28,331 nucleotides of DNA, taken from Chara braunii. Taxonomy: Eukaryota > Streptophyta > Charophyceae > Charales > Characeae. The notes below the pieces were generated by a model. That model ran no database searches, was not told the DNA's origin, and saw only the letters and a list, made by a program, of their open reading frames with translations. The stretch is from contig BFEA01000946.1 of the NCBI GenBank assembly GCA_003427395.1, forward strand, positions 299,846 to 328,176. Reading direction: 5' to 3'. The translations under genes and the position numbers were made by a program. Positions 26,301 through 28,331 of the stretch are shown here, one piece after another; position 1 is the first letter of the stretch; each line of letters starts with the position of its first letter.

Positions 26301-27031
26301 CTAGCCTGTACAACAATGCTATCCACAACAGTACCGGCGTTAGCCCTAATCAGCTACACTTGGGATGGAAGCCTAGATCAGCACTAGACTTCCTCCTACC
26401 TGAAAACCGACCCGCTGCAACTCCTGGCACACTTGAATATGGTGTGCAGTATGAAAAGTTGCTGCAAGAAGCTGTCGAGCACATGAAGAAAGCTCAGCAA
26501 GCAATGATTGCTTCTGAGAATCAACATCGTAGACAGTCCACGTTTCAGGTAGGGGAACGTGTCTGAGTCAAGGTTAGTGAGTTAGGACAGGAGTTCGGAA
26601 TCTCTCGCAAACTAATGCCTCTGTACTTTGGTCCCTGGGAAGTCTTGGATATAGTGGGAGATGAGATGGATGGTCTCACATATGTCATTCATGTCCCTGG
26701 ACACCTACGCACTCACCTAGTCTTTCATGCCTCAAAGCTTGCACCTATCGCTGAGACAGATCAATTCCCTTCCAGGAGATCGATGTTGCCCCCAACCATG
26801 GATGGTGAAGTTGACATCGACGACATTGTGGATCACAGGGACATGCCTGTTCCAAAGCCGCTCGGCCGAGGAAGACCTCCCAAGCCCAACAGAGAGTACC
26901 GCGTCAGATTCAGGCATCACACGGATCCAAAAGAAGATCGTTGGTCTACCAGAGAGGAACTCATTGACACAGCTCCTCAAGTGGTGGCAGAATATGAAAG
27001 GAAGCTGAAAGGGAAGGCACCTGCGAAGTAA
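23372..27031 (+). pseudogene. pol: Chromovirus pol: protease, RT, RNase H, integrase, chromodomain
   Basis: A single frame (2) with in-frame stops at 23933 TGA, 24638 TAG, 25313 TGA, 26135 TAG, 26225 TGA, 26276 TAG and 26564 TGA. Protease: DIGST at 23660, where D-[ST]-G is expected. RT: about 24290-24740, with [10 protein letters not shown], the conserved [10 protein letters not shown] stretch and YLDD at 24692-24703. RNase H: TTDAS at 25133-25147, YERELYA and RTDH. Integrase: zinc ligands H 25718, H 25733, C 25823 and C 25832, then catalytic D 25922, D 26105 and E 26213 (exact D35E spacing). Chromodomain-like tail: about 26894-27010 (YRVRF...DRWSTREEL...AEYERKL). Most stops fit TGG-to-stop, CAG-to-TAG or CGA-to-TGA changes. 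Pol starts one frame back from gag, but Ns obscure the junction. Confidence 0.95.
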
Positions 27032-27055
27032 GCATCTCAGCGGACTTTCAAAGCT

Positions 27056-27068
27056 AAGGGGGATGGAA
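27056..27068 (+). other. Polypurine tract
   Basis: aagggggatggaa directly precedes the TG of the 3' LTR. It is 25 nt after the pol stop TAA at 27029-27031, with one T interrupting the purines. Confidence 0.85.
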
Positions 27069-28122
27069 TGTGAGGATTGAGCCCTCAAGAAGGGGCCTTG
27101 CCATGATGTACATGTTCTGGGCTAAGGCCCCAGCAAGCCTTGTGCCCGCCCTAAGTGAAGGCGGGCCAGCAAATCAACAAGAGCCCTTAGTGCAAGCATT
27201 TCACGAAGTGGGGGTCCATACAGTTGCAGCACGCCAGTTGGTTGGAGTGCACCGAGTCTCGAATCTCTACAAATGTGGAGATCCCAAGGCCTCTGAGTTA
27301 GTTAGGCCCTGGGCACTTGAACAGGAGGCCGACAATGCATGTTGGGTAGAGAGGCCGAAAATACCAAAGGGAAATCGGTCCACTGTCTGAATCTGGTCGT
27401 AGGCCTTGATGAAAGAGGCGCAATTGCATTGCCCCGGGCCTCAACTGTATCGGGCTGGTTTCAGTCACTGGGGCCCAGACGCAGGCTGAAGGGAGGCTGC
27501 CCACACGCAGCGCTGGCATATAGGCAAGCAGGGCGAGTGGGCAGGGATCTTGGCCAATGCAGGCATTGTTGGCAAGCTGCGCTAATGCGAGTGTGCTGCA
27601 CTGTGCAGAGCTGCTCTGCGCTGGGATGAGGCTGGCTAGCGCTAGGCGGTAGGGCGCTGCCTGCACACAGGGCACTGGCGGCCATAGCCGGGCCGCATGA
27701 GGGTGCAGTGGAGGTGAAGGGTGAAGGTGGTTCTTCGGAGGTGAAGGGCGCTGTGTGGGTTATCAAGGGAGAGTCTGGGTGAAGAGGACACGTACCTGGT
27801 GGAGGTGGAGGTCGGCACTGGTGTTGACATCATCACTCGCTGGTAGTCAAGTTGTCTGGCTGCTTTCATTGCTGTAGTTGTAGGCTTAGGATGTAGAGTA
27901 GATAGGGCACCTGGCGCCATTCACAAGAGAGAGCTACATTGGGTTATGCTGTTGGTGTTGCCCTGTTGGGCTTTGACATTGACTCACGATTCTTCTGTTT
28001 CATCCTCAAATGGATGGTTACTCGGGTCCATTGTGCTATCTGCTCTGGCTTTGACTACTTGGACTTCAGTGTGATTTTGCAATTTGGATTNTTGTGCTTC
28101 GTCCATATTCATGTTCCTTGCA
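27069..28122 (+). repeat. 3' LTR (1054 bp)
   Basis: TGTGAGG...TTGCA, homologous over its length to 19189-20229. It carries 13 extra bp (atctgctctggct, 28038-28050) relative to the 5' copy, and one N at 28091. Confidence 0.95.
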
Positions 28123-28141
28123 GAAGACACAAATACGAAAA

Positions 28142-28207
28142 AAAACAAACAAACAAGTGTGGCAATGTATATTTTCATGTTCTAGAGGTAGATTCATTCG
28201 ATTTTGC
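28142..28207 (+). repeat. Dispersed repeat, copy 2
   Basis: It matches 18426-18492 in the same orientation (caagtgtggcaatgtatatt, then tgttctag and gtagattcattcgattttgc). It starts about 20 bp after the 3' LTR end. Confidence 0.8.
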
Positions 28208-28260
28208 TCATCCTATCCATGGAAGTACCATGAGCGAACCGCCAGGTTTGAGACTTACCA

Positions 28261-28261
<1 letters not shown>

Positions 28262-28331
<70 letters not shown>
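28262..28331 (+). repeat. (CT)n microsatellite at window end
   Basis: A perfect dinucleotide run of about 70 bp that continues past the window. Confidence 0.95.

Larger units (their letters stand above)
19189..28122 (+). mobile_element. Full-length, degenerate Ty3/Gypsy chromovirus
   Basis: An 8934-bp LTR retrotransposon in the order 5' LTR, PBS, leader, gag, pol (protease, RT, RNase H, integrase, chromodomain), polypurine tract, 3' LTR. Integrase after RT places it in Ty3/Gypsy, and the C-terminal chromodomain in the chromoviruses. LTR divergence, counted by hand over the first 350 bp, is about 7 percent plus one 13-bp indel, so the insertion is old. The 5-bp flanks (caaag at 19184-19188, gaaga at 28123-28127) do not form a target-site duplication. 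Multiple stops make it non-autonomous. Confidence 0.95.

Overview
This window looks like repeat-rich nuclear DNA from a plant-lineage eukaryote. The evidence is a Ty3/Gypsy chromovirus with a tRNA-iMet-type primer binding site and a C-terminal chromodomain, long satellite and microsatellite arrays, a broken DNMT3-type cytosine methyltransferase, and scattered Ns typical of collapsed repeats. A charophyte (streptophyte alga) is my best guess, but this is inference. I see no intact housekeeping gene, no rRNA or tRNA gene, no bacterial-style operon signals and no CRISPR array.

Layout. (1) 1-1495: five tightly packed plus-strand ORFs of unknown function, with stop/start spacing of 3, 24, -4 and 27 nt. 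(2) 1922-4650: a decayed gag plus partial protease of one Ty3/Gypsy-type element. It carries two in-frame stops and a frame change, and its CCHC zinc knuckle is readable only in frame 1. (3) 4651-5271: AT-rich non-coding DNA, then a minus-strand acidic hypothetical ORF (5272-5784). (4) 5900-8690: four successive tandem arrays with periods of 29, 40, 54 and about 65 bp. (5) 8790-9458: a DNMT3-like methyltransferase fragment, bracketed by two copies of a polypurine-tract-like 40-bp motif. (6) 10069-12880: a non-coding region dense in hairpins. Several fall into two internally repeated structural families whose stems covary. (7) 13350-16560: a polypyrimidine tract followed by a satellite whose period drifts from 91 to 80 to 79 bp, interrupted by a 233-N gap. 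(8) 16630-19190: low-complexity DNA, a (GATT)n array, and motif clusters rich in GTACGG/CCGTAC.

(9) 19189-28122: a full-length Ty3/Gypsy chromovirus. It has LTRs of 1041 and 1054 bp, a PBS, gag spread over three frames, one pol frame (protease, RT, RNase H, integrase, chromodomain) and a polypurine tract. At least seven in-frame stops and several lost catalytic or structural residues make it non-autonomous. Nearly all of the inferred lesions are C-to-T or G-to-A, as expected for old methylated DNA. A copy of a sequence at 18426-18492 follows the 3' LTR, and a (CT)n run reaches the window end.

The observations most worth following are the covarying hairpin families at 10.2-12.9 kb, the methyltransferase fragment within repeat DNA, the compact ORF cluster at the left edge, and the period-drifting satellite. 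All calls come from reading the sequence by eye; no database search was possible.
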